Positions 23,799 to 34,091 are shown, counted from the first letter of the stretch. The stretch is DNA of 64,000 nucleotides from an uncultured Caulobacterales bacterium (GCA_903840435.1 CAIMFV010000028.1:1-64000); one strand, 5' to 3'. Program-made: numbers and translations. Notes: generated by a model not told the origin, from the letters alone.

Positions 23799-25550
23799 CT
23801 AAAACTTAGCCAGCTGAACCGCGACCGCCGCGAGTGGGGGGTGCCAGTCGCCAAGTTCCGTCGCGACAAAGGTCTTGGCTTGCGGGTACCAAGGATAGGC
23901 CCCGGTGCCAAGCGCGGTCCAAGGTGTCGGCGGACACACCATCCACAGTGGCGCTCCCACCGCCCCGGCCAGATTGGTCGTCGCATTGGGAACCCCAAGC
24001 GTCAGATCAAGGGCTGCGCAAAGGGCGCCAAGGCCTTCCAGATCCTGAAAAAGATCAAGATCTGGGGCGACACTCAAGGGCGCTTGCAGGATCTCACCAA
24101 GCGCGTCGTGTTCTTCGGGCGTCGCGCTATATTGCAGGGCGATCCAGTGTACCGTGTTCGCCGACACCAAGGCCCGCCAGTCGCCAAGTTGAGGGAACTT
24201 GAAAGCGCGACCTTCGCCCAATTTTCCACTGCGCCAGGTCAGACCGATCTTGGGACCTGGTCCGAGGCTCGCCAGCCAGTCTCGCCACGCCGCAACGCGC
24301 AGAGGGTCAGCGATAAAATATCCAGGCTTGCGGTGAAAGTCTTCGATGCGGCGACGATCGCGGGCCAACAGATCGCCAAGTGGAAGCCACAGGTCCTTCA
24401 CCGGCACCCCTTCGCCGACACGTCGATATTTGAAGCCGTCACGGCTGCTTGTTTCCGGCGCGCTGAGGTCAAGGCTTGGAAAGCTTCTGGCGAGAAAGCC
24501 GTGCAACCGCCTGTCGACGCAAAGCTCGAGGCGGCAGCTTGGCGCTAAGCGCTTCAGAAGATCGGGAATAAGGCCAAGGAAAGCGATTTCTTCCCCAAGG
24601 CCCTGCTCAGCCACAAGGGTGAGGCTGCGGTTTGCCAAGTCGCCCTGACCGTCCCAGCGCGGTGCATCCATCTCGAAATGAACAGCCTGGGGCAGGGCAG
24701 GATCAAGGCGCGCGCCATAGGCCTGCCAGCCTTCTGCCAAGGCCCCGCGACTGAGCAAAAGGGTGGCGAGGAGAAATTCGAGCGCGGCGCGGGTTGAAGG
24801 CGGCCCGCCATCGGCCTGACACAAGCCGAGCGCTTCCCGTGCCAAGGTTTCGGGACGCTCAATCTCTCCCTGATCGGCGAGGCTTAAGGCCAGTTCGTAG
24901 AGCACGTCCGGATTTCGCGGCGCCAAGTGTTGGGCTTGTCTTAGCAGGTCTATGGCGTCTGACAGAGCGCCCAGCTGCCGCCTTATCCTCGCACGCATGA
25001 TAAGCAGGGAGATATTTAGCGGAAATATTTCTGTCACTTCATCAGAAATTCTCAGGGCATCGGAGAGATTGCCGACGGCAAGGAGACTCTCGATGACCAA
25101 AAGAAGCGCGTCTGCATCGTCCGCAGCCTGGGTGGCGCCGTGCAGGGCGAGCGCCAGCGCCGTCTCGGACTGGCCCAACCGCAATGCGGCGCGGGCCAAG
25201 GCCTTGGCCACTTCAATGTCATTTGGGTCAAGTTCGAGCGCCCGCTCATAGGCGGCGAAAGCGTCAGACAGCTTGCCGGCAATCTGGCGCACCAGCCCAA
25301 GCTGACGCCACGCCTCAAGCCTACCCGGGTGGGCGAGGGCAGCGGCGTTTGCCAAGGCCTCAGCCGCCTGAAGATCGCCTCGCTGCAACGCGTCCAAGAC
25401 CTCAGGGGTTTGGAAGTCACGGCGCAAAGCCGTCTCTTGCGGTTCCAGGGCGTCCTCCTGCGATTCCTTCGAGACCCATGTTGAACCGCAACGCGCGCCG
25501 TGGGAACCTTGTCGGACAAAAGAGCAGATTGGGCGAGGACACCATGACAC
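23799..25550 (-). CDS. TPR-repeat protein with C-terminal glycosyltransferase-like domain
   Basis: About 583 residues from GTG 25550. The first 35 residues are unconvincing, and AGGAGG lies before an in-frame CTG at 25448, so the true start is uncertain. The N-terminal half has TPR repeats (for example SDAFAAYERALELDPNDIEV). The C-terminal half ends like GT9/GT41-type proteins: PKIGLTWRSGKL, HWIALQYSATPEEHD, LCAALDLTLGVPNATTNLAGA, and PWTALGTGAYPWYPQAKTF. Similar proteins are linked to flagellin modification in Caulobacter (FlbA-like), which would fit this genome, but no flagellin gene is near. Donor sugar and target are unknown. Confidence 0.72.
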   Translation of the reverse strand: MSWCPRPICSFVRQGSHGARCGSTWVSKESQEDALEPQETALRRDFQTPEVLDALQRGDLQAAEALANAAALAHPGRLEAWRQLGLVRQIAGKLSDAFAAYERALELDPNDIEVAKALARAALRLGQSETALALALHGATQAADDADALLLVIESLLAVGNLSDALRISDEVTEIFPLNISLLIMRARIRRQLGALSDAIDLLRQAQHLAPRNPDVLYELALSLADQGEIERPETLAREALGLCQADGGPPSTRAALEFLLATLLLSRGALAEGWQAYGARLDPALPQAVHFEMDAPRWDGQGDLANRSLTLVAEQGLGEEIAFLGLIPDLLKRLAPSCRLELCVDRRLHGFLARSFPSLDLSAPETSSRDGFKYRRVGEGVPVKDLWLPLGDLLARDRRRIEDFHRKPGYFIADPLRVAAWRDWLASLGPGPKIGLTWRSGKLGEGRAFKFPQLGDWRALVSANTVHWIALQYSATPEEHDALGEILQAPLSVAPDLDLFQDLEGLGALCAALDLTLGVPNATTNLAGAVGAPLWMVCPPTPWTALGTGAYPWYPQAKTFVATELGDWHPPLAAVAVQLAKF

Positions 25551-26356
25551 ATTCTCCTACAACCCCTGGCGGCCGGGTCGAAGGCCGGATCGCCCTGGTG
25601 ACCGGCGCGGCCAGCGGCATTGGTCGGGCCTGCGCCGAACGGTTGGCGCAGGAGGGTGCTGAGGTGCTGCTAACCGATATTCAGACCCGCGAGGGGACAG
25701 CGGCTGCGGCGGAGATCTGTGCTGCTGGTGGGATGGCCAGCTTTGTTGAACAGGACGTCAGACAAGAATCGCGGTGGGTGGAAATCGCCGATCTGGTCAA
25801 ATCCCGCCACGGTCGCTTGGATATCTTGGTCAATAATGCCGGGATCGGTGTTGGCGGACCTATTCTTGAAATGACCCTCGAAGCCTGGCGCCATCAGCAA
25901 GCGATCAATGTCGAAGGGGTTTTCCTTGGCATCAAACACTGCGCGCCACTGATGTTTGGGGCAGGCGGTTCCATCATCAATATGTCGTCAGTGGCGGGCC
26001 TGTTTGGCGCGCCGGGCCTAAGCGCCTACTGCGCCACCAAGGGCGCGGTGCGCCTGCTGACCAAGGCCGTGGCCATGGAGTTCGCCACCCTGGGCGTGCG
26101 GGTCAATTCGGTCCATCCCGGCATTATCGATACGCCCATCTGGGACTCTATCGCCAGTGGTGTTCCCCTGCCGGAACAGGGCATTGCGGGGGCCAATCGT
26201 CCAGACCTTGCTGCGATGAGCCAGGTCGCGACACCGATGGGTAAGCCCGGCTATCCGCCCGACATTGCTGAGGGTGTTCTGTTCCTGGCCTCGAATGAGT
26301 CGCGTTATATGACCGGGGCAGAGCTCGTCATCGACGGCGGCATGTCGGCGCGATAA
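25544..26356 (+). CDS. SDR-family oxidoreductase
   Basis: 270 residues from the ATG at 25544. Classical short-chain dehydrogenase features: TGAASGIG (20-27), NNAG (97-100), catalytic Ser149, Tyr162 and Lys166 (YCATK), and a C-terminal GAELVIDGG. An aspartate in the second strand (LLTDIQTRE) favours NAD(H) over NADP(H). The layout is close to 3-alpha/20-beta-hydroxysteroid-type or cyclopentanol-type dehydrogenases, but the substrate cannot be read. The start overlaps the divergent TPR gene's possible start by a few bases. A hairpin terminator follows. Confidence 0.9.
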   Translation: MTHSPTTPGGRVEGRIALVTGAASGIGRACAERLAQEGAEVLLTDIQTREGTAAAAEICAAGGMASFVEQDVRQESRWVEIADLVKSRHGRLDILVNNAGIGVGGPILEMTLEAWRHQQAINVEGVFLGIKHCAPLMFGAGGSIINMSSVAGLFGAPGLSAYCATKGAVRLLTKAVAMEFATLGVRVNSVHPGIIDTPIWDSIASGVPLPEQGIAGANRPDLAAMSQVATPMGKPGYPPDIAEGVLFLASNESRYMTGAELVIDGGMSAR

Positions 26357-26378
26357 TCCAACCCGCCGACGACCTTCA

Positions 26379-26402
26379 GGGGTGGGAGTGCCCTCCCACC
26401 CC
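26379..26402. terminator. Bidirectional hairpin between convergent genes
   Basis: GGGGTGGGAG (26379-26388) and CTCCCACCCC (26393-26402) form a perfect 10-bp stem with loop TGCC. It sits between the SDR stop and the stop of the convergent nitronate monooxygenase-like gene. It has no T-run on either side. Confidence 0.6.
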
Positions 26403-26427
26403 GATCTTGGCATTGCTTTTCCGACTT

Positions 26428-27375
26428 TCAGCCCGGCGACAGATAGCTTTGGCTGAGCGCGGCAAGGGTGGCGAAAAATTCCGCCATCGTGTCTTCGATG
26501 ATCTCTGCGACCGGCTTGATCGAGGTGATGCGTCCCGCCACTTGGCCGGTCAGGGCAATTGAGCTTTCAAGGTCGCCGCCGAAATAGAGCGACTTGGCAT
26601 TGGCAAACTCGCTCAGGATCGCAGGCGGCGGCTCGCGCTCATAGAGGGAGGTCTTCTCGGTGCGTAGCGCCCGCAAGGCGGGGCCGGGTCCGTGGCGGTT
26701 GAGGAAGACCGTGTCGGTTTCTTGAGCCTCGACAATGGCCGTCTTCCAATTGATGTGCACGGGCGATTCCGCCGCCGAGACCATTCGGGTTCCCATCTGC
26801 ACCCCCTCGGCGCCGAGCGCGAAGGCGGCGGCCATGGATCGGCCGTCTGTGACGCCACCGGCGGCAATCACAGGCAGATCAAACGTGCTGCATACCAGGG
26901 GCGTTAGCACCATGGCCGAAACGTCGCGGGGGTTTTTGAAGCCGCCTCCCTCACCCCCCTCGACAATCAAGCCGTCGACCCCGGCTGCGACCGCCTTTTT
27001 CGCGGCGTCCAGGGACGGGACAACGTGAAACACCGTCAGGCCAGCAGCCTTCAATTGTTCGCAATACCGCCTGGGATCGCCAGCGGACGTGCTGACAAAC
27101 TTCACACCTTGGTCGACGACAAATTTGACGATATCGGGATCGCGAACAAAGGCCTGCGCAATATTGACGCCAAAGGGTTTGTCGGTCAGCCGTCGCATGG
27201 CCAAGATTTCGTCGCGGATGGCATCGAGTTCGCCAGATGAGGTTTCGATAATGCCCATGCCACCCGCTTCACTGACGGCCGACGCCAGGGCCGAGCGCGC
27301 GATCCAGCCCATCGGAGCCTGCACGATCGGATAACGCACACCGAGCATGTCGGTAATTCTGTTCTTAACGGCCAT
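26428..27375 (-). CDS. Nitronate monooxygenase-like FMN enzyme
   Basis: 315 residues from the ATG at 27375, with GGGGGAG 6 bases upstream. The TIM-barrel flavoprotein family pattern is clear: RYPIVQAPMGWIARSALASA, VNIAQAFVRDPDI, DGLIVEGGEGGGF, PVIAAGGVTDGRSMAAAFAL, and GAEGVQMGTRM. The family includes 2-nitropropane dioxygenase and FabK-type enoyl reductases; the short C-terminal region and EGGEGGG favour the former group. The flavin would bind in the AAGGVTDG and GAEGVQMGT loops. The reaction in the cell is not certain. Confidence 0.85.
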   Translation of the reverse strand: MAVKNRITDMLGVRYPIVQAPMGWIARSALASAVSEAGGMGIIETSSGELDAIRDEILAMRRLTDKPFGVNIAQAFVRDPDIVKFVVDQGVKFVSTSAGDPRRYCEQLKAAGLTVFHVVPSLDAAKKAVAAGVDGLIVEGGEGGGFKNPRDVSAMVLTPLVCSTFDLPVIAAGGVTDGRSMAAAFALGAEGVQMGTRMVSAAESPVHINWKTAIVEAQETDTVFLNRHGPGPALRALRTEKTSLYEREPPPAILSEFANAKSLYFGGDLESSIALTGQVAGRITSIKPVAEIIEDTMAEFFATLAALSQSYLSPG

Positions 27376-27461
27376 GCGTCTCCCCCGGTCCGAGCTCGAC
27401 CTCAAGCTCGGTGCTTTTCGGAAACAATGATCAGTTCGCGGGGGGACGTCTAGTGTGCCAT

Positions 27462-27487
27462 CGCCTCGAAAGGCTGGCCGCGAGGCG
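27462..27487 (-). terminator. Hairpin just after the hybrid kinase stop
   Basis: CGCCTCG (27462-27468) and CGAGGCG (27481-27487) are perfect arms starting 1 base after the stop codon of the hybrid kinase. No T-run follows, so this is a likely but weak terminator. Confidence 0.4.
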
Positions 27488-27488
27488 T

Positions 27489-29942
27489 TTAGCTAACGCC
27501 GAGGGCTGCAAACAGCTCTTCAGCGCGGATCGGCTTCGAAATATGATCGTCGAAGTCGCCTTCCAAATAGGTGCTGACTTGATGGGTGAGCGCGTCGGCG
27601 GTCAGAGCAATCAAGCGGATCGGGGGCGCATCGCGTTCCTTCTGCAAGGCCCGAATTCGGCGCGCCGCCTCAACGCCGTCGACCTTTGGCATGTGAATAT
27701 CCATCAGCACCACATCATAGGCCCCTTGGGCATAGGCGCGGACGGCTTCTTCTCCGTCCTTGGCGAGGTCTGCGCTCAGGCCGGCCTGCTCCAACAGGGT
27801 TTGCAGCACCATGCGGTTCATCGCATTATCATCCGCCGCCAAAATGCGTAGGCCCGGCGCACTGAAATGCGGTGTCGGGCTTGCAGGAGTTAAGGGTTGC
27901 GCGATGCCCTCTCCCGAAACTCTGGGAAGCGGGAGCCTGACTGAAAAGGTCGAGCCGACCTCCAAAGTGCTCGTAACGGAGATGGCCCCGCCCATGGCTG
28001 TCACCAACTCCTGGCAGATGGCGAGCCCAAGGCCTGTGCCGCCAAATCGCCGCGTGGTTGAAGCGTCGGCTTGGACGAATTTGGTGAAGATGCGCGACGA
28101 AACATCGGCTGACATGCCAATTCCCGTATCTGATACTTCGATGACCAAATCACCGTCCTGACGCGTGATTTTCAGCCGCACCTCGCCCGTTTCGGTAAAT
28201 TTAACCGCGTTGGAGACCAGATTAGCGATGATCTGTTGCAGCCGGGTGGGATCGCCGCGATAGACGCCGACCGCCTCGGGCGCGAGGTCGATAGCAAAGT
28301 CTAACGACTTGGCTTGGCAAAGCGGTGCGTAGAGGGTCTCCACCGACGCCAGAAGGCTTCGCAAGCCGAAATCGACGATTTCCAGGTCAAGCTTTCCTGC
28401 CTCAATTTTCGACAAGTCGAGCAAATCATTGAGAATGGTCAGGAGAACCTGGCCCGATTGCTGAATAACCGACAACTGACCACGTTGGGTTGGGGGCATG
28501 TCTCGCGCGCCCAGGACCTGGGCCATGCCCAAGATCCCGTTCAAGGGCGTTCGGATTTCGTGGCTGATATTGGCGAGAAACTCGCTCTTGGTCCGGTTGG
28601 CTTCCTCGGCTCGGGCCCGTTCAAGGTCAAGCCGGCGCGTCAAATTCATTTGGCGGCGGAAGGTGAAGCCTGCGGCAATCAAGATCAGAACGCCAACGGC
28701 GCCGACCAGCCATTGAAACAGGATGACCCGCTCTTGCAGCCCGACATTTTTCTTGGCGAATTCCAGCTGCTCGCGCAGCCGCGAGGTGATCTGATGGATG
28801 TCGGCGCTGTACTGGCGGGCCTTGGCCTCCGCGATTTCTCGCGCCGCGCCACGGGATAGCTCAAAGGCTTCGTCAGCACGGCCCTCGGCCTTCACCACCT
28901 CCGCTCGCACCAATTTGAGCGTCGAAGGCGTGACATTGGTGTTTTGGCCGAGAAATTTTCCATAGGCCCGAAGATCGGCTTCAGCTTCCGGCAACATGTG
29001 CAGCCGCGCATGGGCAACCGCCCGTACGCGGTAGAGGCGATAGGCGACCGCCCTAAGCGCATCGCTATTCAGATCAAGACCAGCGAGGCAGGTTAACACC
29101 TCTCGCGGTTCGCCAATCTTGTCAGCCACTTCCGAGCAAATGATCGCATCCCAAACCTTAAGCTGCGGCAATCTGCTGTGCTCGGATAATTGATGGTGCA
29201 AAGCGACAATTTCTCGCGTCAATTTTGGATTGCCAAGATCGCTGAGGCCAAGATTGTAAAGGTTGTCAAAGTCGGGTCGGGGATAATCGGCGCGGCCATA
29301 GCGAAACTCCGCCTGATAGAAGGCGTCGACCGCCGAATCGGTGTCGCCGACGGTTCGCAGGGCATAGCCGATGGCGTCCCAGATCTCGGATTGCGCCGTG
29401 AAGTAGCGGTGGTCGGTCGCCGGGATCAACCCATCGACTTTCGATAGAAGTTCAAAAGCCTCGCCTGCCCGATTGAGGTCGGTGAGCTCTGTCGAGTAGA
29501 TCGCTGCTGCATAGGTCTTCACAAACGGATCAGACTCTGACGCAACAATATCGGCCAAGGGCATGTGATCAGCCCGGGAGCTTGCCTCCCAGGTATAGTG
29601 CATCTGATAAATTTCAGAGATTTTTTCGAACTGGGTATTGTGGTCTTCAAGGGCATAGCGGCGCAACAAACCGTTCCAATAGGCGAACTTGTCGTCCTGG
29701 GATTGGTTCATCATGATCTGCGTCACGTGGCTCAACCGGTTCAGGCGCTCGACGCCTTGGAGTTGGCGTGCCGTCTCACCAAAGGCTTCCAGGTCGGAAA
29801 AGTTTGTCCGTCCCGCGCGATCTGCGATTGCGCGCACCAATTGGGCTGGCGTGACAAGGCCCACGTCGGCGCGGCTCGCCAAGGGCAAGAGCGTCAGCGC
29901 CGTCAGAATTGCAGGCCCCAAAATCTGTCGGAAGAATCGCAT
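27489..29942 (-). CDS. Hybrid sensor histidine kinase/response regulator
   Basis: 817 residues. Signal peptide (1-25); a long periplasmic helical region (about 30-400) that looks like degenerate TPR repeats; a membrane helix (405-428); a short coiled coil; HisKA with His461 in [12 protein letters not shown]; an ATPase domain with [22 protein letters not shown] and GGTGLGLAI; and a C-terminal receiver with phospho-Asp748 (VVLMDIHMP) and Lys803. The receiver suggests a phosphorelay through a separate Hpt protein, which is not in this window. No cognate output gene is adjacent. The signal sensed is unknown. Confidence 0.92.
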   Translation of the reverse strand: MRFFRQILGPAILTALTLLPLASRADVGLVTPAQLVRAIADRAGRTNFSDLEAFGETARQLQGVERLNRLSHVTQIMMNQSQDDKFAYWNGLLRRYALEDHNTQFEKISEIYQMHYTWEASSRADHMPLADIVASESDPFVKTYAAAIYSTELTDLNRAGEAFELLSKVDGLIPATDHRYFTAQSEIWDAIGYALRTVGDTDSAVDAFYQAEFRYGRADYPRPDFDNLYNLGLSDLGNPKLTREIVALHHQLSEHSRLPQLKVWDAIICSEVADKIGEPREVLTCLAGLDLNSDALRAVAYRLYRVRAVAHARLHMLPEAEADLRAYGKFLGQNTNVTPSTLKLVRAEVVKAEGRADEAFELSRGAAREIAEAKARQYSADIHQITSRLREQLEFAKKNVGLQERVILFQWLVGAVGVLILIAAGFTFRRQMNLTRRLDLERARAEEANRTKSEFLANISHEIRTPLNGILGMAQVLGARDMPPTQRGQLSVIQQSGQVLLTILNDLLDLSKIEAGKLDLEIVDFGLRSLLASVETLYAPLCQAKSLDFAIDLAPEAVGVYRGDPTRLQQIIANLVSNAVKFTETGEVRLKITRQDGDLVIEVSDTGIGMSADVSSRIFTKFVQADASTTRRFGGTGLGLAICQELVTAMGGAISVTSTLEVGSTFSVRLPLPRVSGEGIAQPLTPASPTPHFSAPGLRILAADDNAMNRMVLQTLLEQAGLSADLAKDGEEAVRAYAQGAYDVVLMDIHMPKVDGVEAARRIRALQKERDAPPIRLIALTADALTHQVSTYLEGDFDDHISKPIRAEELFAALGVS

Positions 29943-30174
29943 TCCCTATCCGCATTCGACGACAAGCGGCATGTTTAGGGTTAAATTTCGAAAGAAGTCG
30001 CTAATTTTAATTCTGTTTTTCCGCAAAAACACGCGACAGATGCAAGGCGAGGCAACGGTGCCCGATGCGGGATGAATTTTTGATGACAGGTCGCACTGCG
30101 CTTGTGTTTGAGGATCGGCGCACGTTATCGCAAAGACTGGAAACGCGTTCCGCAGTCGAGGAGACCATCTGGCC

Positions 30175-31155
30175 ATGAAGACCCTTGCACGGATTGGCGC
30201 ACTTGCCCTTTTCGCTTTGCCGAGCGCCGCGCTGGCTCAGGCGAGCTATCCAGGTCCCGATGGTGGCTGGGATTATGTCACTGTCGATGCGGCGCATCAT
30301 CGGGTCTTCGTCGCGCGCGGTGATGGCGTCTTTGTTGTCGATACGGCGACCGGCAAGACCTCAACTGTGCTTGACAGTCTGAAACATAACCACGCCGCGG
30401 TTCCGATTACGGACGGCAGGGAGCTTTTGGTGACGGTCGGCGCCACCGGCGAGGCGGTCATTGGTGAGATTGCCACAGGGGCCATCCGTGCACGGATCAA
30501 GGTCGGCTCAAAGCCAGATGCGGCGGCCTTTGACCCCGCGACCGGCGAAATTTTTGTCATGGATAATAAGGGCGGCGGTGTCGCCGTGATTGATCCTGTG
30601 GCGGGAACCCTGGTCGGGACCATCGCCGTGGAGGGTGCGCTCGAATTCGCCGCAGTCGACGGCGCTGGCAAGCTGTTCGTCAATGTTGAGGACAAAAACG
30701 AGCTCATCGTGATCGACACGCGCGGGCGCTCAGTGCTGGCCCACATTCCGCTAAAAGGGTGTGATGGGCCGACCGGTTTGGCCTATGCCACCGATTCGCA
30801 TCGGATCGTTTCGGCCTGCGCCAATGGCGTGGCGGCGGTTGTGTCTGCAGAAACGTCAAGTTTTGTAGGTCTGACGCCGATTGGCCAAGGGCCCGACGCC
30901 GCCGTCTATGATCCGCAGGTCAAACGCGTCTATGTGCCCAGCGGGCGCGACGGCAAGTTGACAACCGTCGACCCGGCACAGGTCAAAACACTGGAGCAAA
31001 AGCCGACCGAGCGCGGCGCGCGTACCGCAGCCATTGATCCAACCACCGGCAAGGTCTATTCGGCCACGGCGCGCTTCCAGCCTCCCGTGGCCGGCGAAAA
31101 GCGCCCTGCTATGGCTCCAGGCAGCTTCCACGTGCTGGAGATACCGACCCGCTAG
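30175..31155 (+). CDS. Exported YncE/YVTN-type beta-propeller protein
   Basis: 326 residues with a signal peptide (KTLARIGALALFALPSAALA). It has repeated blades of about 42 residues with the YVTN-like pattern, for example RVFVARGDGVFVVDTATGKT, GEIFVMDNKGGGVAVIDPVA, and KRVYVPSGRDGKLTTVDPAQ. Seven blades can be counted roughly. Periplasmic proteins of this class are often of unknown function; some bind DNA or accompany metal or PQQ pathways. Nothing in the neighbours defines its partner. It is convergent with virB11. Confidence 0.82.
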   Translation: MKTLARIGALALFALPSAALAQASYPGPDGGWDYVTVDAAHHRVFVARGDGVFVVDTATGKTSTVLDSLKHNHAAVPITDGRELLVTVGATGEAVIGEIATGAIRARIKVGSKPDAAAFDPATGEIFVMDNKGGGVAVIDPVAGTLVGTIAVEGALEFAAVDGAGKLFVNVEDKNELIVIDTRGRSVLAHIPLKGCDGPTGLAYATDSHRIVSACANGVAAVVSAETSSFVGLTPIGQGPDAAVYDPQVKRVYVPSGRDGKLTTVDPAQVKTLEQKPTERGARTAAIDPTTGKVYSATARFQPPVAGEKRPAMAPGSFHVLEIPTR

Positions 31156-31189
31156 TGGACTTTAGCTGGGCTGACCCTTCCCTGGTCGC

Positions 31190-32170
31190 TTAAAGGACGC
31201 TTGGCCGCATCCAAACCTGTGACACCCGTCTTTTGCCTGCGCGGCGCTCGATCTGCACCACAATATCAACGACGCTGCGCACCAGGGTCTGCAACTGGCT
31301 CCATCCCAGGTCGAGCCCGGAGGTCAGAGCCAGAAGCGCAATCTGGTCAAGCGCCTTTTCCGGGCTGTCGGCATGCACCGTGCTAATCGACCCTGGATGC
31401 CCGCTGCTGGCGGCCTGTAGAAATCCGAGCGCTTCGGGGCCGCGTAACTCACCGAGCAGTACCCGGTCCGGGCGCATGCGCAATGCGGCGCGCAGAAGAT
31501 CGTCTTGACCAATACGCGCCTCGCCCTGCTCGCCACGCACCGCGACCAGCCCAACCGAATTGGCGCGGGCAAGCAGAATTTCAGGGGCGTCTTCCACCAC
31601 GATCAGGCGCTCGGACGCTGGAACTTCCTTGACGAGCGCATTGAGCAAGGTGGTTTTCCCGGCCCCTGCGCCGCCGCTGATGACGATGGTCTTACGGTTC
31701 ACCACAGCCGCCTGCAGAAATTCCCGCCAAAGCCCCGCAGTTTGCAAGGCGATGAGCTTTTCGTCTGTCGTGGCGAGGGCGGGCGGAGTGGTGCTGAGTG
31801 AAAACAGGCCCCGTCCATCCAATTCACTCAGCGACAGGTCGGAGAGCACATGCTTGCGGATCGCCATGACGACGCCGCTACGGGTGGCAGGCGGTGTGAC
31901 AATCTGGACCCGAGCGCCATCCGGCAAGCTTGCGGAGAGCAGGGGGTGTTCGCGGCTGACGCCTTGATGGGCGTGGGCAGCGATTTGGCGGGCGAGCCTG
32001 AGCAGCGCCGCCTCAGTGAGGTCTTCGGCCGGTTCACAGCGAAAGCCGCCTTGCGTATCCTCGACCCAAACCTCGCCGGGCTGATTGACGAGGAGGTCCG
32101 TGACATCGTCACGGCTCAGCCAGGGCGCGAGTGGCGCAAGATAGGTAGAGAGATAAAGGCCGCTACTCAT
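31190..32170 (-). CDS. virB11: VirB11-type secretion ATPase
   Basis: 326 residues. The C-terminal ATPase has Walker A GGAGAGKT (166-173), the Asp box VVEDAPE (191-197), Walker B RVLLGELRG (236-244) and the His box GHPGSISTVHA (257-267). The N-terminal part matches VirB11/TrbB. This hexameric ATPase acts at the cytoplasmic base of type IV secretion systems, switching between assembly and transport. Its start overlaps the virB10 stop by 4 bases. It is the last gene of the operon. Confidence 0.93.
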   Translation of the reverse strand: MSSGLYLSTYLAPLAPWLSRDDVTDLLVNQPGEVWVEDTQGGFRCEPAEDLTEAALLRLARQIAAHAHQGVSREHPLLSASLPDGARVQIVTPPATRSGVVMAIRKHVLSDLSLSELDGRGLFSLSTTPPALATTDEKLIALQTAGLWREFLQAAVVNRKTIVISGGAGAGKTTLLNALVKEVPASERLIVVEDAPEILLARANSVGLVAVRGEQGEARIGQDDLLRAALRMRPDRVLLGELRGPEALGFLQAASSGHPGSISTVHADSPEKALDQIALLALTSGLDLGWSQLQTLVRSVVDIVVQIERRAGKRRVSQVWMRPSVL

Positions 32171-33288
32171 TTGCGATGGGACATGACAGCACTGAAATCG
32201 AGATCGCGCACCAAAAAGACTTGCAATGGTGAGCCTTGAGCAACTCGGACAGTGACCGGAATTGTATTGGTCTGTTGGGTTTGAAGGGCGCTGGACCCCG
32301 CCTGTAGCGGCGAGCCGATCACCACATTGGTTCCCGAACCGGATTGGGCGAGGCTTTCCAGACCGGCGGTTAGAACCGAGAGCAGAATGGCCCCGCCGAA
32401 CCGCTCGAGGAAATGGCTATCGGTTTTGCCCGCCAGACCCCCACGACCGAGCGGATCGGTTCCAGGCGATCCCACCTCAATCGAAACGCCTTCGGGGGTT
32501 AGGATACGCGACCAGATGACAAAGGCGCGGCTCTGGCCATAGGCGACGCCGCTGCGATACTGGCCGATCAGTTTTGAGCCCCGTGGCACCAAGACGGTCG
32601 ACCCGTCGAAGCCTTTCACGTTTTGGCTGACCACGGCGCGCACCGATCCCGGCAAATCCGAGTCGATGGCGGTTTCCAAGACGGCCGGGATCATTGTGCC
32701 CTGGGGCACGGTGTAAACGAGATCCGAGATGCGGGTGGCTTGGGAAGGTTCAGCCCCGGATCCTGCCACCCGGGCGGCAAAGCGTTCCTCGGCGGAGGTG
32801 TCCTGTTCGGCGGGCTCCTTTTTCGCATTGGCAGGCGCCACATTTGCCGCCAAAGCGGGCGGCTTGGCCTCGCTCGCATCGACCACCATGACCGGCGCAT
32901 GCAACATGCTGGTCGGATCGCTGGTGCTTGACGAAGGCGGCGGGGCGGCGGTCGGCGGTGCTGAGGCGACCGGAGGTGGCGGCGGGTTGGACGCGAGCGG
33001 TGGGGGCGTGTCTAGCCGTCGCGCCATGACCGGAGGCAGTGCTGGGACTTCTGATTGCGCTGGCTGCGGCAGGGCAGCGGTCGCCCCCGTCGCACTGTGC
33101 GCGTGGCGGTGGCTACTCAAGGCAAGAAAGACGCCTATGCCTAAAAGGGCGATCAGGCCCACGCCCGCCAGGCTTCCCATTTGCTGGGTCGGCGACGAGA
33201 CGCGCATCAAGGTCCGCCGCGCATGGCCAAACACAGGGCTTTGGGTGTCGGCGCTTTCCGCGCGCGCGTCGGGTGGGAGGAAGCTCAT
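32167..33288 (-). CDS. virB10: VirB10/TrbI-type core complex protein
   Basis: 373 residues. A short cytoplasmic N-terminus, one membrane helix (about 38-58), a long proline/alanine-rich periplasmic stretch (70-160), then the VirB10 beta-barrel domain (about 185-373). That domain has conserved segments VPQGTMIPAVLETAIDSDLP, VLVPRGSKLIGQYRSGVAYG and RAFVIWSRILTPEGVSIE. VirB10 spans both membranes and senses ATP use. Overlaps of 4 bases link it to virB9 and virB11. Confidence 0.93.
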   Translation of the reverse strand: MSFLPPDARAESADTQSPVFGHARRTLMRVSSPTQQMGSLAGVGLIALLGIGVFLALSSHRHAHSATGATAALPQPAQSEVPALPPVMARRLDTPPPLASNPPPPPVASAPPTAAPPPSSSTSDPTSMLHAPVMVVDASEAKPPALAANVAPANAKKEPAEQDTSAEERFAARVAGSGAEPSQATRISDLVYTVPQGTMIPAVLETAIDSDLPGSVRAVVSQNVKGFDGSTVLVPRGSKLIGQYRSGVAYGQSRAFVIWSRILTPEGVSIEVGSPGTDPLGRGGLAGKTDSHFLERFGGAILLSVLTAGLESLAQSGSGTNVVIGSPLQAGSSALQTQQTNTIPVTVRVAQGSPLQVFLVRDLDFSAVMSHRK

Positions 33289-34091
33289 GGTTTGCCGCGT
33301 TCGTGATGGGGCTGTGGACTGTCGGGACCTGGTTTTGGCGTTGCATAGCCATCATTGAAGATCCGGGTTTCGACCTTGCCCCGTCGCAGGATGAAGCCGG
33401 GCGCGAGCCGTTCGACCACCACATAGCCCGCTTTGGGAATGAAATTGACCAGGGACTCGCTACGGTCAGCTTCGACAGCAAAAATCGCAGGAAAATCAGC
33501 ATCTTCAGCAAAGCGGAAATAGGTCGCGTGCCCGTCGTCGAAAATCCGCAAGGGCAGGTTTTGCACCGATCCTGAATAGCTATAGGCGTGGTTGACATCC
33601 CTCGGCGGTTCCGGCGGCTTCTCCTCTGCCAGCCGCGCCATGACGGGTGGCGGGGGCGGGGGCGGGAAGGAGAAGCGCAAAGTGTAGATCAGGCTTGGAT
33701 CATCAGGCTTCTGGGCGCCTGGGCGCACAGACAGCTCGAACGCGTAACGACGCAAATTCGTCACCACAGTCATATTGGTCGGCGGGGCGCGCTCCATGGG
33801 TTTGACGAACAGGAGGTCAGCCCGCCGACTGGGAACCACCTGCCAACCCAAGGCATTGCCGATGGCGACATTTTCGATCCGCTCGTCGGGCTCAAAGGCG
33901 ATGGTCAGTTGATAGCCAAGGCTTGCCCGCAAAGGGATGACCTGATCCGGGTCATAGGCAATGACGCGCAGCCTTGGGTCAACCTTGGGGGCGGACGCAT
34001 TGGCGGCTTCATCGCCGCGCGCCGTGGCGCCAAAGGCAAGGACGCTGAAAGCCAGGGCCAGCGCCAAGCCCTTTTGTGAGCGGATCCGCAT
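33285..34091 (-). CDS. virB9: VirB9/TrbG-type core complex protein
   Basis: 268 residues with a signal peptide (MRIRSQKGLALALAFSVLAF). The N-terminal beta domain has DPRLRVIAYDPDQVIPLRAS, as in VirB9. The C-terminal domain has the family end pattern PLRIFDDGHATYFRFAEDAD and FILRRGKVETRIFNDGY. VirB9 normally pairs with the lipoprotein VirB7 to form the outer-membrane core; no virB7 candidate is visible in the operon. The start overlaps the virB6 stop by one base (TGATG). Confidence 0.92.
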   Translation of the reverse strand: MRIRSQKGLALALAFSVLAFGATARGDEAANASAPKVDPRLRVIAYDPDQVIPLRASLGYQLTIAFEPDERIENVAIGNALGWQVVPSRRADLLFVKPMERAPPTNMTVVTNLRRYAFELSVRPGAQKPDDPSLIYTLRFSFPPPPPPPVMARLAEEKPPEPPRDVNHAYSYSGSVQNLPLRIFDDGHATYFRFAEDADFPAIFAVEADRSESLVNFIPKAGYVVVERLAPGFILRRGKVETRIFNDGYATPKPGPDSPQPHHERGKP

